The notes beneath the pieces were generated by a model. The model was not told the DNA's origin and did not search any database. It saw only the letters and a program-made list of their open reading frames with translations. A DNA stretch of 12,792 nt from an uncultured Pseudomonadota bacterium (GTDB taxonomy: Bacteria > Pseudomonadota > Alphaproteobacteria > RF32 > CAG-239). Numbering within the stretch: the stretch's first letter is position 1; every line of letters begins with the position of its first letter. The stretch lies in assembly GCA_902796625.1 (NCBI GenBank), contig CADBPX010000124.1:1-12792 (forward strand), in the 5' to 3' direction. The translations under genes and the position numbers were made by a program. Below are positions 1 through 6,640 of this stretch, piece after piece.

Positions 1-174
1 CAAATGTTCAGCACATTTTATAATGCTTGCCCGATTATGAGCGCCGGTGATAAAAAGTTGGCCGCTTCACGATTAAAGTTGGCCAAGTTAACGCGAGATG
101 TGCTAATTTTGTTGCTTAATCTGTTGGGGATTGAGGCTCCGGAAGTTATGCTGAAAGCCGGAATGGGAGAATAG
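1..174 (+). CDS. argS: Arginyl-tRNA synthetase, C-terminal end (partial)
   Basis: This is the last 57 codons of a gene that begins before the window; the frame is open from base 1 to the TAG at 172-174. The peptide is helical and carries FYNACPIM, then SRLKLAKLTRDVLILLLNLL and GIEAPEVM. This is the usual pattern of the DALR anticodon-binding domain at the C terminus of arginyl-tRNA synthetase: FYxxC, then RL-L---T--VL--GL-LLGI--PE-M. The enzyme charges tRNA-Arg in the cytoplasm. The next gene starts 40 bases downstream with its own ribosome binding site and no terminator between, so read-through is possible. Only the C-terminal tail is visible, so another DALR-type synthetase is not excluded, though the final GIxxPExM favours ArgRS. 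Confidence 0.75.
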   Translation, partial: QMFSTFYNACPIMSAGDKKLAASRLKLAKLTRDVLILLLNLLGIEAPEVMLKAGMGE

Positions 175-214
175 GATAAATGGGCAGTGATGCTCGAAAA
201 ATAAGGAGATAACT

Positions 215-1477
215 ATGGTAACTATAAATCAGGTAAAAAGCCAACCGCACAGCGAAAATTATTGGATGAATGTGCTGTTATATTTTGCGGCATTTCTGGT
301 CGGTTTAGGACTTATCGCCGAAGTTGCGGCAAATTGGCAAGATATTCCGAATAGTGTTAAGCTGGGCGGAGCTTTGGTGTTAATGGCTCTCAACAGCGGA
401 TTGATCTGGTGGTGCTTGCAGAAAGAATTTAACATATTAAAACAAGTTTTGTGTTGCATTTATGCGTTTTTGATTATGGCGGTTATCGGCTTAATCGGAC
501 AAGTTTTTCAATTGCGCGCCAATGTTGCCGGCGGATGTTTGTTGTGGTGTTTAATCAGCTGGCCGCTGTTTATTTTAACACCGCGGCTGTTGTGGCTGTG
601 GTTGCCACTGTTCTTGGTCGGAGTGCATTATGATCCGGCGTTATTAGACGGTAGCAGCGGGTTTATTTCTGATGTTGTTTTTGGCGGCAATCCGCTCTTA
701 GATGCAAGGCAAATAACTTGGGTTAACCTGTGGCAGATTATCTGTTTGTTTGGGGTTCTCGGGGCTTATGAGCTGTGGATGTGTTTCGCTAAGAAGGAAA
801 ATAAAACAGTTGTTCGTCCGCTGTTTTTTTACAGCTGTTTGATTTTATATGATTTGTATGTTGGATGCGCTCGTATGGCAAAATGGCTGATTTCGGCACA
901 AGAAGCGTTGGCGGTTAATGATATTGTGTTGCGTATTCTCAGCAATACGGCACCATATATCGTTTTTGCCGCATTAGTATATTTGTTAAATAAGTTGCGG
1001 CATCGTGTCAGTTTTATGCCGCTGTTTCTGCTCGGGGTTATCGGGGAATATTTTTATGTTCTGCTGATGCGAGCTAATCATTATTACGCCGATATGGAAA
1101 ATTATTTACCAATCGTATATTTGTTGGTGGCTCTGGCGTATGCCGTTTATAATAAGAAAAAATATCTGCTCCACGCAGTTGGTTTGGGACTGATTATATG
1201 GTTTATCGGAACGTTTGCCGACGATATATTGGATTTGTTCCCGTGTCTGTTGATGTGTGCAGTTTGTGCCTTCGCGGCTTATAAAGCACAAAGCCGGCGT
1301 TGGTTTAATGTGGCCGTTTTGGCCGCAGTTTTCCGCATTTTGGGATATTATGCCGATGTCGAAGACTTGCAACATATGGGATTGTATTTAATCGGTTCCG
1401 GAGTGGTATTAATCGCAACGATTTTACTGTTAATGAAATATGGCAAATTGTTATGGAGAGAAAAAAATGAAAAATAA
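215..1477 (+). CDS. DUF2157-type polytopic membrane protein
   Basis: This is a 420-residue, very hydrophobic protein with roughly 11-13 predicted membrane helices spread along its whole length. The first (about residues 19-40) contains FLVGLGLIAEVAANWQDIP, matching the 'GlG-i--iAanW--i' signature at the start of DUF2157 proteins. The start at 215 has AAGGAG at 203-208 with a 6-base spacer. The last 11 bases overlap the start of the next gene, which encodes a GDYXXLXY-family protein. DUF2157 and GDYXXLXY proteins are commonly found as neighbours, which supports both calls. The function of the pair is not established; an inner-membrane location is expected. I see no catalytic motif. The family call rests on the N-terminal signature and the partner gene. 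Confidence 0.75.
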   Translation: MVTINQVKSQPHSENYWMNVLLYFAAFLVGLGLIAEVAANWQDIPNSVKLGGALVLMALNSGLIWWCLQKEFNILKQVLCCIYAFLIMAVIGLIGQVFQLRANVAGGCLLWCLISWPLFILTPRLLWLWLPLFLVGVHYDPALLDGSSGFISDVVFGGNPLLDARQITWVNLWQIICLFGVLGAYELWMCFAKKENKTVVRPLFFYSCLILYDLYVGCARMAKWLISAQEALAVNDIVLRILSNTAPYIVFAALVYLLNKLRHRVSFMPLFLLGVIGEYFYVLLMRANHYYADMENYLPIVYLLVALAYAVYNKKKYLLHAVGLGLIIWFIGTFADDILDLFPCLLMCAVCAFAAYKAQSRRWFNVAVLAAVFRILGYYADVEDLQHMGLYLIGSGVVLIATILLLMKYGKLLWREKNEK

Positions 1478-1862
1478 AATAGCAATATTACTGGTTTTGC
1501 CGATTTTGGTCTTGGGCGGATATATGCTTTATTTGAATGCAATGACCAAATTTGGTCGGGTTGAAGTTGTGGTGCAAGGATATGACCCTAAAGATTTTTT
1601 GTCGGGATATTATCTGTATTTACGGCCGGACTGGAATGAAACTGATTGTACGCAGTTTGCCGATGGGGTTTGTCCGCAAAAGGAATTCGATGAGACTTTC
1701 ACGTTTTACATTCGCCGCGAACATTCCGATAAGTTAACTCAGCAAGTGAATGCCGGTGTGGTGAAATTGGTATTTTCATATTCACCACAGCACAAGCCGT
1801 TAATTGTTGATATGCTTGTTGACGGTAAGTCTTATCTGGAATTTGTGCGGCAAAAGAAATAA
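1467..1862 (+). CDS. GDYXXLXY-family membrane-anchored protein
   Basis: This is a 131-residue protein with one N-terminal hydrophobic segment (about residues 5-24) acting as a signal anchor, followed by a small extracytoplasmic domain. The start at 1467 (MKNKIAILL) is preferred over an in-frame ATG at 1440, because GGAGAG at 1455-1460 lies at the right distance and the signal segment then starts normally. The segment YDPKDFLSGYYLYLRP (about residues 39-54) corresponds to the family hallmark 'DPrDlL-GDYxxLxY'. Here the motif is altered: Asp is replaced by Tyr48 and the final Tyr by Pro54, while Gly47, Tyr49 and Leu52 remain. Two cysteines (61 and 69) could form a disulfide outside the cytoplasm. 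The 11-base overlap with the DUF2157 gene implies translational coupling, and the two proteins probably act together. The molecular function is unknown. Confidence 0.7.
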   Translation: MKNKIAILLVLPILVLGGYMLYLNAMTKFGRVEVVVQGYDPKDFLSGYYLYLRPDWNETDCTQFADGVCPQKEFDETFTFYIRREHSDKLTQQVNAGVVKLVFSYSPQHKPLIVDMLVDGKSYLEFVRQKK

Positions 1863-1867
1863 AATTC

Positions 1868-1896
1868 TGGACAAGTCGGCTTTTTTCTGATACTAT
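1868..1896 (+). promoter_or_regulatory. Possible sigma-70 promoter for the small lipoprotein gene
   Basis: TGGACA at 1868-1873 (5 of 6 to the -35 consensus), a 17-base spacer, and TACTAT at 1891-1896 (4 of 6 to the -10 consensus). It starts just after the stop codon of the preceding gene and lies 43 bases ahead of the lipoprotein ATG. It would give that gene its own transcript, consistent with the terminator directly after it. This is a motif match only. Confidence 0.35.
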
Positions 1897-1939
1897 AACA
1901 CTTGGAAATATAATAATTAATCTTTTAAATATTATAGTT

Positions 1940-2191
1940 ATGAAGAGGCTACTTTTCTTCGTGATTGTGTGCACGGTGTGCATGCTTTCCATGACTAGCT
2001 GTACTACGGCTAGAGTTGTTGGAGCTTCGGACAGCGAGGTGGGTACGGTTATTGTGACAGCTCCGGTGTATTATTCGTATCCTTACGGGTATTACTATTA
2101 TCCGGGCTATTACTACCGCCCGACACCTCCGCCACCTCCACGTCATCATCGCCCGACACCTCCGCCACCTCCACGCGGACGTCGTCGGTAG
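1940..2191 (+). CDS. Small Tyr/Pro-rich lipoprotein, probably acquired by transfer
   Basis: This is an 83-residue predicted lipoprotein of unknown function. The N terminus is a signal peptide (MKRLLFFVIV...) ending in a lipobox-like MTSC with the lipidated Cys at residue 21. The mature part is a short linker, a Tyr-rich stretch (about residues 45-59), and two copies of RPTPPPPPR separated by HH, ending in a basic GRRR. The gene stands apart from its neighbours. No Shine-Dalgarno sequence precedes the ATG, whose upstream bases are nearly all A/T. It uses AAG, GAG, AGG, CTA and many C- or G-ending codons, where neighbouring genes prefer AAA, GAA and A/T-ending codons. Lipoproteins of this style, and the lack of a Shine-Dalgarno sequence, are typical of Bacteroidota, so transfer is a reasonable inference. 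It has its own terminator. I do not recognise a family. Confidence 0.65.
   Translation: MKRLLFFVIVCTVCMLSMTSCTTARVVGASDSEVGTVIVTAPVYYSYPYGYYYYPGYYYRPTPPPPPRHHRPTPPPPPRGRRR
2117..2175 (+). repeat. Two 26-base direct repeats inside the lipoprotein gene
   Basis: The same 26 bases occur at 2117-2142 and 2150-2175, a 33-base (11-codon) period. Each copy encodes RPTPPPPPR. The copies are identical at the nucleotide level, which points to a recent tandem duplication. Confidence 0.9.
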
Positions 2192-2197
2192 AATTTC

Positions 2198-2234
2198 AAG
2201 AAGTCTGTCTATGCAAGACAGGCTTCTTTTTTTT
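2198..2234 (+). terminator. Intrinsic terminator after the lipoprotein gene
   Basis: A 13-bp stem (2198-2210 with 2216-2228, including one G-T wobble) has a 5-base loop and runs into eight T residues (2227-2234). It begins 7 bases after the lipoprotein stop. The convergent nfo gene ends at 2236, so the hairpin may also shield nfo from read-through, but no clear T-run follows it on the minus strand. Confidence 0.9.
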
Positions 2235-2235
2235 G

Positions 2236-3066
2236 CTATTTTACCGCTTGGCGCATTAAAGATATTTCTTGAGCATATCCAGCAAGCTCGTTTGGGGTTT
2301 CAAGTATTAAAGGCAGATCTTTAATTGCCGGATGGTTGATAAAACGAATAAGTGCTTCTTGACCGATTTCACCAGCACCGATTTTTGCATGGCGATCTTT
2401 ATGGGAATTATACGGCATTAAGCTGTCGTTTAAGTGTATGGCCTTCAGTCGAGAAAGGCCGATAGTTTTATCAAATTCTTGCAAAACGCCGTCTAAATCA
2501 TTTACAATGTCATAACCGGCCGCAAATATGTGACAGGTATCCAAACAAACGCCGATTTTTTCCTTAAGAGAAACTCCGGAGATAATTGTCGCTAATTCAG
2601 TAAAAGTTGAGCCAACTTCAGAACCTTTGCCGGACATTGTTTCCAATAAAACGGTGGTTTTTTGCTCCGGCCATAAAATGCGATTTAGTAAATCAATTAT
2701 CATCGCAATGCCTTTTTGCACGCCCTGTCCGACATGAGATCCGGGGTGAAAATTATAATAATTGTGCGGCAGATGCTCCATGCGCTGTAAATCATCTTTG
2801 AAAACCATTTCGGCAAATTCCCGTGTTTCCGGCTTGTCGGAGCAGGGATTAAGCGTGTATGGAGCATGAGCAACAATTGGAGCAAAATTATGCTCAGCGG
2901 CTATAATATTGTACTGCCGGATATCTTCCAAATCTAAGTCTTTAGCCTTGCCGCCTTGCGGGTTGCGAGTAAAAAATTGGAAAGTATTGGCTTTAATGGA
3001 TAGTGCTTCTTCAGCAATGTGAGTAAATCCTTTAGATATTGATAAGTGACAACCGATATTAAGCAT
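2236..3066 (-). CDS. nfo: Endonuclease IV (AP endonuclease)
   Basis: This is a 276-residue TIM-barrel, Zn-dependent apurinic/apyrimidinic endonuclease of base-excision repair; it cuts the backbone 5' of abasic sites and clears blocked 3' ends. All nine expected metal ligands are visible: His67, His107 (NFHPGSH), Glu142 (LLETMSGKGSEVG), Asp176 and His179 (CLDTCHIFAAGYD), His211 (AIHLND), Asp224 and His226 (KDRH), and Glu256 (LILETPN). The spacing matches E. coli Nfo (285 residues). The frame is open further upstream to 3132. The start at 3066 is chosen because MLNIGCHLSISKG is the normal N terminus, AGGA sits 7 bases before it (3074-3077), and the extra 22 residues are not family-like. The gene stands alone, between a convergent lipoprotein gene and a divergent prepilin peptidase gene. 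Confidence 0.95.
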   Translation of the reverse strand: MLNIGCHLSISKGFTHIAEEALSIKANTFQFFTRNPQGGKAKDLDLEDIRQYNIIAAEHNFAPIVAHAPYTLNPCSDKPETREFAEMVFKDDLQRMEHLPHNYYNFHPGSHVGQGVQKGIAMIIDLLNRILWPEQKTTVLLETMSGKGSEVGSTFTELATIISGVSLKEKIGVCLDTCHIFAAGYDIVNDLDGVLQEFDKTIGLSRLKAIHLNDSLMPYNSHKDRHAKIGAGEIGQEALIRFINHPAIKDLPLILETPNELAGYAQEISLMRQAVK

Positions 3067-3070
3067 AAGT

Positions 3071-3079
3071 CTTTCCTTT
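3071..3079 (-). promoter_or_regulatory. Ribosome binding site that fixes the nfo start
   Basis: On the minus strand this reads AAAGGAAAG, with AGGA 7 bases before the ATG at 3066. It lies inside the upstream open extension, so it supports the shorter 276-residue protein. Confidence 0.7.
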
Positions 3080-3216
3080 GGTAAACTAAACAAGTTTAAG
3101 CTAGCCGAGTTTAGCAAAAAAAGCAAGTGCATAAAAAGAATTTACGAAGAGGATAACCTTTAACCGAAATTTTAATATTTAGCGATAAACTTGCGACAAT
3201 AAGAAGGAGAAGTAAA

Positions 3217-3930
3217 ATGCTATATGTTATCTGTGGCTTTATTTTTGGTGGTTTAATTCCTTATTTGGCACGCCGTATCGGAAAATTGATTTCACTCTCT
3301 ATGGGAGGAATTTTGCTAAAAATATGGTGGCCCAATCATTATATGCCGTGGGAAAAGCTGAAAAATAATGAAACATATATGCGTTTATGGCGGCGCTATA
3401 TGATGCGCAGTTTAGGTTGGGGAATTTTTACCGCAGCAATGACCTGTTTATTTGCGCTTAATTTTGATACAACATTTGTTTGGATGTATATTGTCTTCTT
3501 GTGGATTTTGCTGTTAGCGGTAGAAGTAGATAAAAGATTTATGCTATTGCCGGATATTTTAACCTTGCCACTGCTGATTTTGGGTTTTGCCTATGCAGCG
3601 ATGCAAGGTTATTGGTTGGCGCTGACCGAACCGTATTTTATCGGCTATGCGGCTAATAGCGCTTTAGGAGCAGCAACCGGATTTATTATTCCTTTGGTAG
3701 CAAGTTTGTTTGTGGTTTGGAAATATCCCGATGCCTTTGGTGACGGAGATATAAAGCTGTTGACGGCAATCGGCGCGTGGGTCGGATTTCAGGTTATCTC
3801 GTATATTATACTGGCCGCTTGTGTGTTCTTTGCAGTTAATTGTCTTATTAATAAGCAAAGAGCCGGAGCTTTCGGGCCGTCAATTGTTTACGCAACATTG
3901 GCTGTGGTAATCTTTCATTTTGCCTTTTAA
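3217..3930 (+). CDS. Prepilin peptidase, A24 family (short form)
   Basis: This is a 237-residue polytopic membrane protein of the type IV prepilin leader peptidase family, an aspartate protease that trims prepilin-type signal peptides at the inner membrane. Both catalytic regions are visible. The first is VEVDKRFMLLPDILTLPLL, with Asp105 and the LPD motif (Asp113). The second is FGDGDIKLLTAIGAWVG, with Asp178 of the GxGDxK motif. AFGPS near residue 218 is the usual 'FGP' element before the last helix. The N-terminal cytoplasmic Cys-rich methylase domain of PilD is absent. Instead there is one helix and a basic loop (about residues 18-66), so it resembles the short, peptidase-only forms. AAGGAG at 3203-3208 supports the start. 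No pilin or secretion gene is adjacent, so its substrates lie elsewhere. Confidence 0.85.
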   Translation: MLYVICGFIFGGLIPYLARRIGKLISLSMGGILLKIWWPNHYMPWEKLKNNETYMRLWRRYMMRSLGWGIFTAAMTCLFALNFDTTFVWMYIVFLWILLLAVEVDKRFMLLPDILTLPLLILGFAYAAMQGYWLALTEPYFIGYAANSALGAATGFIIPLVASLFVVWKYPDAFGDGDIKLLTAIGAWVGFQVISYIILAACVFFAVNCLINKQRAGAFGPSIVYATLAVVIFHFAF

Positions 3931-3952
3931 TTTAAAAAAATTTTAAGCCCTT

Positions 3953-3993
3953 CTTGACTTTGGTTTGTCGAAACACTAACTAAAGTATTAGTT
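3953..3993 (+). promoter_or_regulatory. groESL promoter region with an inverted repeat
   Basis: CTTGAC at 3953-3958 matches a -35 element of sigma-70 or RpoH type. No good -10 lies at 16-18 bases (TAACTA at 3977-3982 is poor). A perfect 6-bp inverted repeat, AACTAA-N4-TTAGTT, occupies 3978-3993, where the -10 and transcription start should fall, and could be an operator. The usual HrcA-binding CIRCE element (TTAGCACTC-N9-GAGTGCTAA) is absent. Its role is inferred from position only. Confidence 0.35.
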
Positions 3994-4004
3994 GAAATTA
4001 TAGA

Positions 4005-4008
4005 TGGA
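4005..4008 (+). promoter_or_regulatory. Ribosome binding site that fixes the groES start
   Basis: GGAG 7 bases before the ATG at 4016. It overlaps the alternative ATG at 4004, which itself lacks a Shine-Dalgarno sequence. Confidence 0.75.
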
Positions 4009-4015
4009 GCTTAAA

Positions 4016-4303
4016 ATGAATATAAAACCTTTACACGACAAAGTTTTAATTAAACGTGTCGATGAAGAAACAAAAACAGCCGGCGGAATTATTATTCCGG
4101 ATACGGCAAAAGAAAAACCGTCGGAAGGGATTGTTGAAGCCGTAGGTAATGGATTCCGTGCCGAAGACGGTAAAATTATACCAATGACAGTTAAAGTAGG
4201 TGATCGCGTATTGTTCGGCAAATGGGCCGGTACGGAAATAAAAGTGAACGGCGAAACCCGCTTAATTGTAAAAGAATCAGATGTGTTAGCAATTATTGAA
4301 TAA
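4016..4303 (+). CDS. groES: Co-chaperonin GroES
   Basis: This is a 95-residue protein that forms the heptameric lid of the GroEL folding chamber in the cytoplasm. It opens with MNIKPLHDKVLIKR, has the mobile loop ETKTAGGIIIPDTAKEKP (about residues 16-33) that contacts GroEL, and continues with GIVEAVGNG and VGDRVLFGKWAGTEIK; length and order are typical. An in-frame ATG at 4004 would add MELK. The start at 4016 is preferred because GGAG at 4005-4008 lies 7 bases before it and the N terminus then matches the family. It is the first gene of the operon, with groEL starting 19 bases after its stop. Confidence 0.97.
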   Translation: MNIKPLHDKVLIKRVDEETKTAGGIIIPDTAKEKPSEGIVEAVGNGFRAEDGKIIPMTVKVGDRVLFGKWAGTEIKVNGETRLIVKESDVLAIIE

Positions 4304-4322
4304 AAAAGGAGAAGTTTGTAAA

Positions 4323-5963
4323 ATGGCAGCAAAAGATATTATGTTTGGCTCAGATGCTCGTAGTAAAATGTTAAACGGCGTCGAAAAATTGGCCAAAACC
4401 GTAAAAGTAACTTTAGGACCAAAAGGTCGCAACGTAATGTTGGATAAGTCTTATGGCGCACCGAAATTAACTAAAGACGGTGTTTCCGTAGCTAAAGAAG
4501 TAGTATTGGAAGATAAATTTGAAAATATGGGAGCTCAACTTATTAAGGAAGTTGCGCAAAAAACCGCCGATAAAGCCGGTGATGGTACAACAACGGCAAC
4601 CGTTTTAGCTGAGTGTATTATTCGCGAGGGTTGCAAAGCCGTTGCCGCCGGAATGAATCCGCAAGATGTTAAGCGCGGTATCGAAATGGCCGTAGAAGCG
4701 GTGGTTAAAGATGTTAAATCGCGTTCAAGAGCCGTTCAATCGTCAGCTGAAATTGCACAAGTCGGCACCATTTCCGCCAATGGTGATAAAACTATCGGCG
4801 AATATATTTCTAAAGCAATGGAAAAGGTCGGTAATGAAGGTGTTATTACCGTTGAAGATGCTAAAGGATTGGAAACAGAGCTGGATGTGGTTGAAGGTAT
4901 GCAGTTTGATCGTGGTTATTTGTCGCCGTATTTTGTGACTGATGCCGAGAAAATGAGCTGTGCTTTTGATAGTCCGTTCATTTTATTATATGACAAGAAA
5001 ATTTCTAACTTACAGCCGATGATTTCTATTTTGGAGGCAGTTGTACAATCGGGACGTCCGTTGGTTATCATTGCCGAGGACATCGAAGGTGAGGCTTTGG
5101 CAACGTTGGTTGTTAACCGTATTCGCGGCGGATTGAAAGTTTGTGCGGTTAAAGCTCCGGGATTTGGTGACAGACGTAAGGCTATGTTGCAGGATATTGC
5201 TACATTAACCGGCGGTCAGGTAATTTCCGATGAACTTGGTATGAAGATTGAAAATGTAACTTTGGATATGTTAGGCACAGCCAAGCGTGTTGAAATTACC
5301 AAAGATGATACGACAATTATTGATGGTGCTGGTGATAAAGAAGCTATTGCCGGACGTGCAGCACAAATTAAGCAGGAAATCAATACAACGACCTCTGATT
5401 ATGACCGTGAAAAACTGCAAGAGCGTTTAGGTAAATTGTCCGGCGGAGTTGCGGTGATTAAAGTTGGCGGAGCTTCCGAAGTTGAAGTTAAAGAACGTAA
5501 AGATAGAATTGATGATGCTTTGCATGCAACTCGTGCGGCAGTACGTGAAGGTATTGTTGCCGGCGGTGGGGCGGCTTTGTTATACGCAACCAAAGCTCTG
5601 GCAGATTTAAAAACCAATAACCAAGATCAAAATGTTGGTATTGATATTATTCGTAAAGCTTTGCAGGCACCGATACGCCAAATTGTGGAAAATGCCGGTG
5701 CTGATGGAGCGGTTATTGCCGGAAAACTTTTGGAAAGCAAAGATTATAACTATGGTTATAATGCGCAAACCGGTGAATTTACCGATATGATTAAAGATGG
5801 CATTGTTGATCCGACAGAGGTTGTCCGTACGGCTTTGCAAGATGCGGCATCGGTTGGCGGTTTGTTGATTACAACCGAGGCAATGGTTACGGAGATTCCG
5901 GAAAAAGAATGCCACTGCAATCAAGGTGGTGCCGGCGCAGCCGGTATGGGGGGAATGTATTAA
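4323..5963 (+). CDS. groEL: Chaperonin GroEL (60 kDa)
   Basis: This is a 546-residue ATP-driven chaperonin forming the double-ring folding chamber with GroES. Family motifs are in place: LGPKGRNVMLDKS (about 31-43), KDGVSVAKE with Asp52, GDGTTTATVL with Asp87, and GGGAALLYA near residue 410. Length and numbering match E. coli GroEL almost exactly. The start at 4323 gives the standard MAAKDIMFG; GGAG at 4308-4311 is 11 bases upstream, and a longer open frame from 4296 is not family-like. The C-terminal tail is unusual. Instead of a long GGM repeat it reads ECHCNQGGAGAAGMGGMY, with Cys530-His531-Cys532 and only one GGM unit. The gene ends the groESL operon and is followed by a strong terminator. 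There is a single copy in this window; whether others exist in the genome cannot be seen. Confidence 0.98.
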   Translation: MAAKDIMFGSDARSKMLNGVEKLAKTVKVTLGPKGRNVMLDKSYGAPKLTKDGVSVAKEVVLEDKFENMGAQLIKEVAQKTADKAGDGTTTATVLAECIIREGCKAVAAGMNPQDVKRGIEMAVEAVVKDVKSRSRAVQSSAEIAQVGTISANGDKTIGEYISKAMEKVGNEGVITVEDAKGLETELDVVEGMQFDRGYLSPYFVTDAEKMSCAFDSPFILLYDKKISNLQPMISILEAVVQSGRPLVIIAEDIEGEALATLVVNRIRGGLKVCAVKAPGFGDRRKAMLQDIATLTGGQVISDELGMKIENVTLDMLGTAKRVEITKDDTTIIDGAGDKEAIAGRAAQIKQEINTTTSDYDREKLQERLGKLSGGVAVIKVGGASEVEVKERKDRIDDALHATRAAVREGIVAGGGAALLYATKALADLKTNNQDQNVGIDIIRKALQAPIRQIVENAGADGAVIAGKLLESKDYNYGYNAQTGEFTDMIKDGIVDPTEVVRTALQDAASVGGLLITTEAMVTEIPEKECHCNQGGAGAAGMGGMY

Positions 5964-5984
5964 GCAAAAATATTTCTCTTATTA

Positions 5985-6021
5985 TAAAAACGACTCTCCG
6001 AAAGTTCGGAGAGTTTTTTTT
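5985..6021. terminator. Bidirectional terminator between groEL and the chpT-like gene
   Basis: A perfect 9-bp stem (5993-6001 with 6006-6014) encloses the tetraloop AAGT. T residues follow on the plus strand (6014-6021) and a run of A residues precedes it (5986-5990), so it should stop transcripts from both sides. The stop codon of the minus-strand gene (6020-6022) sits in the T-run. Confidence 0.92.
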
Positions 6022-6631
6022 ATTGGCCGATAATAAGCTGAAAATGATTTTCGTTTGCATCAATGTGCATCGGAATATCATGTCCCAGAAGCTCGCGCAG
6101 ATAAATTAAGGCAATGTATTGTGAAATATTATCTTGCGGTTTAACATCTTGTAAAATTGCTTGATAAATGTCAATTTTCGGAGATGAGAGTTTATAGTCA
6201 GACTGCAAATCTATGCACATGTTTTTCGGATTAACCGTAATATTGATTTGACCGCCTTTGATTACAATTTCTGCTGCCAACATGATGCATAAACAGAAAA
6301 TTTTTCCGAGTTCGGCAGAAATATTTTGTGCCTTAAATGTGATTGGAAAGTTGCGAGACCCGATACTGTTCAGATATTCTTGACAGATGGTATATAATTC
6401 GTAAAGTTCCATTTTTTTGGTGTCAGCACCGAAGGCAATGCGGAAAAATTTTTGTCGGGCTTTTAATGTGTTTGTCGCTGTTGTTAAAATATTTTTAGTG
6501 TCATCGTCTAAAACATTATTGCTATCTTCAAGCAGTTCAAGTGCACCGGATAAAGCGCCAATATTTCCGATTAAGTCGTGGCTTAAACGAGTACATACTA
6601 AATCAGCTAATTCGGTTGGGGTGAATTTCAT
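6020..6631 (-). CDS. chpT: ChpT-like histidine phosphotransferase
   Basis: This is a 203-residue soluble protein. Residues 7-35 read ELADLVCTRLSHDLIGNIGA and on to ALELLED, the DHp-type helix of the alphaproteobacterial ChpT/HPTransfase family, with the phospho-acceptor His18 in SHDL. The rest forms a degenerate ATPase-like domain without the N, G1 or G2 boxes of a real kinase, as in ChpT. In Caulobacter, ChpT passes phosphate from CckA to CtrA and CpdR and so controls the cell cycle. The same role here is inferred from family. AGGAG is read from the upstream gene's own TAG stop, so the two genes are translationally coupled, 9 bases apart. A shared terminator with groEL follows. The gene symbol is by family similarity; an orthologous role is not shown. 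Confidence 0.8.
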   Translation of the reverse strand: MKFTPTELADLVCTRLSHDLIGNIGALSGALELLEDSNNVLDDDTKNILTTATNTLKARQKFFRIAFGADTKKMELYELYTICQEYLNSIGSRNFPITFKAQNISAELGKIFCLCIMLAAEIVIKGGQINITVNPKNMCIDLQSDYKLSSPKIDIYQAILQDVKPQDNISQYIALIYLRELLGHDIPMHIDANENHFQLIIGQ

Positions 6632-6640
6632 AATATTCTC

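Noticed and set aside
1440..1466. Earlier ATG for the GDYXXLXY protein
   Set aside because: It would put charged residues ahead of the signal anchor and lies upstream of the GGAGAG that serves the ATG at 1467.
3931..3950. Possible terminator after the prepilin peptidase gene
   Set aside because: The palindrome is only A/T with no G/C stem, so it would not form a stable terminator.
3988..4332. 114-residue minus-strand frame opposite groES
   Set aside because: It mirrors the groES reading frame and includes its start region; no Shine-Dalgarno sequence or family match.
5607..5924. 105-residue minus-strand frame inside groEL
   Set aside because: It is a shadow of groEL codon structure; no start signal and no domain.
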